The translations under genes were made by a program, and so were the position numbers. Below, piece by piece: positions 24,771 to 25,808 of a DNA stretch of 25,808 nucleotides (positions are counted from its first letter, which is position 1; each line of letters opens with the position of its first letter). Source of the stretch: Chromera velia (lineage: Eukaryota > Sar > Chromeraceae); contig JAHBMJ010001811.1 of assembly GCA_018398765.1 (NCBI GenBank), forward strand, positions 1-25,808. Direction: 5' to 3'. Below the pieces are notes generated by a model. It had not been told where the DNA came from. It was given only the letters and a program-made list of their open reading frames with translations, and ran no database searches.

Positions 24771-25808
24771 GTGAGTGAGTAAGCAAAAAAGAAAATTGAT
24801 AAACACACTTGCTTGAAGTCTGGTCACCAGTGGAAGCACTAAACTGCCTTTAAAAATAGAGACATATAGACAAAGATACGCAGAAGGATCGCCCCGGTCA
24901 CTACGGTCAAACATGATACCCTTGTTAGGAGCTTTTACTTAACGAGGTGGTTGTAACCATCTGATCATATGATAAAGCTACTTATAAGTTAGGAAGCTAG
25001 GATTAATGATGTACTGCCAGTGATGCTTCATCACTTGTAAGTCCGACCGGGTTTGGTAGTATGCAAGCCGATGCAAGTGCCTACGGTTACGCTTAACGCT
25101 AGGTCCGACTGGGCCATGAGCTGGCCACAAGCATGCTTCGAGCATACATATTTTTTCTAGGCCATACAGAGCGATACACAGAGTCGTGTCCACGTAGTCT
25201 TGATTGTTTAGTCGATCCTTGTCCACTCACTGTGGCACTCAGTACATACCTGAGCATCAGATTGATATATCTCAGGGAATCAACTTGCCATACCATTGGG
25301 AGGGGGAAGCGATTGTGCATTCAGTTTATAAAAACTTTAAAGCATACAACAAGTTGATGCTGTACAACAAACTTTTCCTGCTGAACATTTCAGAGAAGTT
25401 TCTTATGCATATGGAGAGAAATGAGTGAACAGGGGAGGGGGGGATCTGTCGCGGGCTAATGGGGAGAGAATGAATGATCAGACTTTCACGACCCACTTTG
25501 AGGTGACACACTGACACTGTCCCCTTTCCTTCTTACAGAAGGGGAAGAGCTTTTTGTCCACCACCGTTAGAACTGTCATTTAATAAAGATTTAACAAGGT
25601 GAAAGACATTCAAGCTTTAGTAAGGTGCATGCGCCCTGCTAGCTCTGGCGACAGACAGACATAGCGGGAAGGCCCTAGGGCGGAACATATCAATCAATCA
25701 ATCATCAATGTTTAGGTAGCATGAGTCTAAGTTTGAGAGCTTGATAATGGCATTACTTGTAAGGCATTACTTATAAGACAATGTAAGTTAGTAGGCCTAG
25801 CTTTACTT
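24771..25808. other. AT-leaning intergenic DNA with one weak ORF
   Basis: Mostly stop-rich. The frame at 25204-25428 (+) reads QIDISQGINLPYHWEGEAIV and LMLYNKLFLLNISEKFL. It is protein-like but lacks an ATG start and is not recognised, perhaps a gene or element remnant. A short (AATC)n run sits at 25690-25705. Confidence 0.35.

Overview
The window is eukaryotic nuclear DNA. Coding sequence is cut into many short exons with GT-AG introns whose acceptors are mostly TGCAG. Introns are full of CT, GA, GT and CA microsatellites, and AT-rich intergenic DNA carries small inverted-repeat transposons and an LTR element. The LRR gene style, MAPKKK, multipass membrane protein and intron texture fit an alveolate alga, perhaps a chromerid such as Chromera. 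That is an inference from style, not from a marker gene. All splice models were built by hand from reading frames and splice phases.

Layout. (1) 2-1193, + strand: 3' end of a leucine-rich-repeat gene carrying a frameshift at a C12 run and an in-frame TAA, so probably a pseudogene. (2) 1194-3580: AT-rich DNA with two inverted-repeat elements (1564-1915 and 2232-3143); the second encloses an unrecognised ORF. (3) 10511 down to 3581, - strand: an approximately 18-exon gene for an unrecognised polytopic membrane protein of about 700 residues, with all phases consistent. (4) 10512-11084: a divergent promoter region with a CpG-rich palindromic patch and TGCATGC motifs. (5) 11085-17407, + strand: an approximately 14-exon gene for a MAPKKK (STE11-type) protein kinase with a long charged N-terminal region. 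All catalytic motifs are present and the glycine loop is split by an intron.

(6) 17408-18769: AT-rich intergenic DNA with a 276-bp MITE that has nearly perfect 30-bp inverted repeats. (7) 18770-24087: a 5.3-kb element with two TG...CA long terminal repeats of about 306 bp (about 94% identical) and an initiator-Met-like primer binding site on the - strand. No gag/pol reading frame is visible, so it looks like a large non-autonomous LTR element. Two DNA elements are nested in it (20647-21219 and 21571-22669). They have related TA-flanked termini but different internal hexamer arrays. (8) 24176-24770, + strand: a probable small two-exon gene of unknown function beginning 88 bp from the LTR. (9) 24771-25808: AT-rich, with one weak ORF.

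The most unusual signal is at the 5' splice sites. In both large genes many introns begin with a tetranucleotide tandem of the donor itself (GTCAGTCAGTCA, GTCGGTCGGTCG, GTGAGTGA, GTCTGTCTGTCT). This creates overlapping donors 4 nt apart that reach every reading frame.
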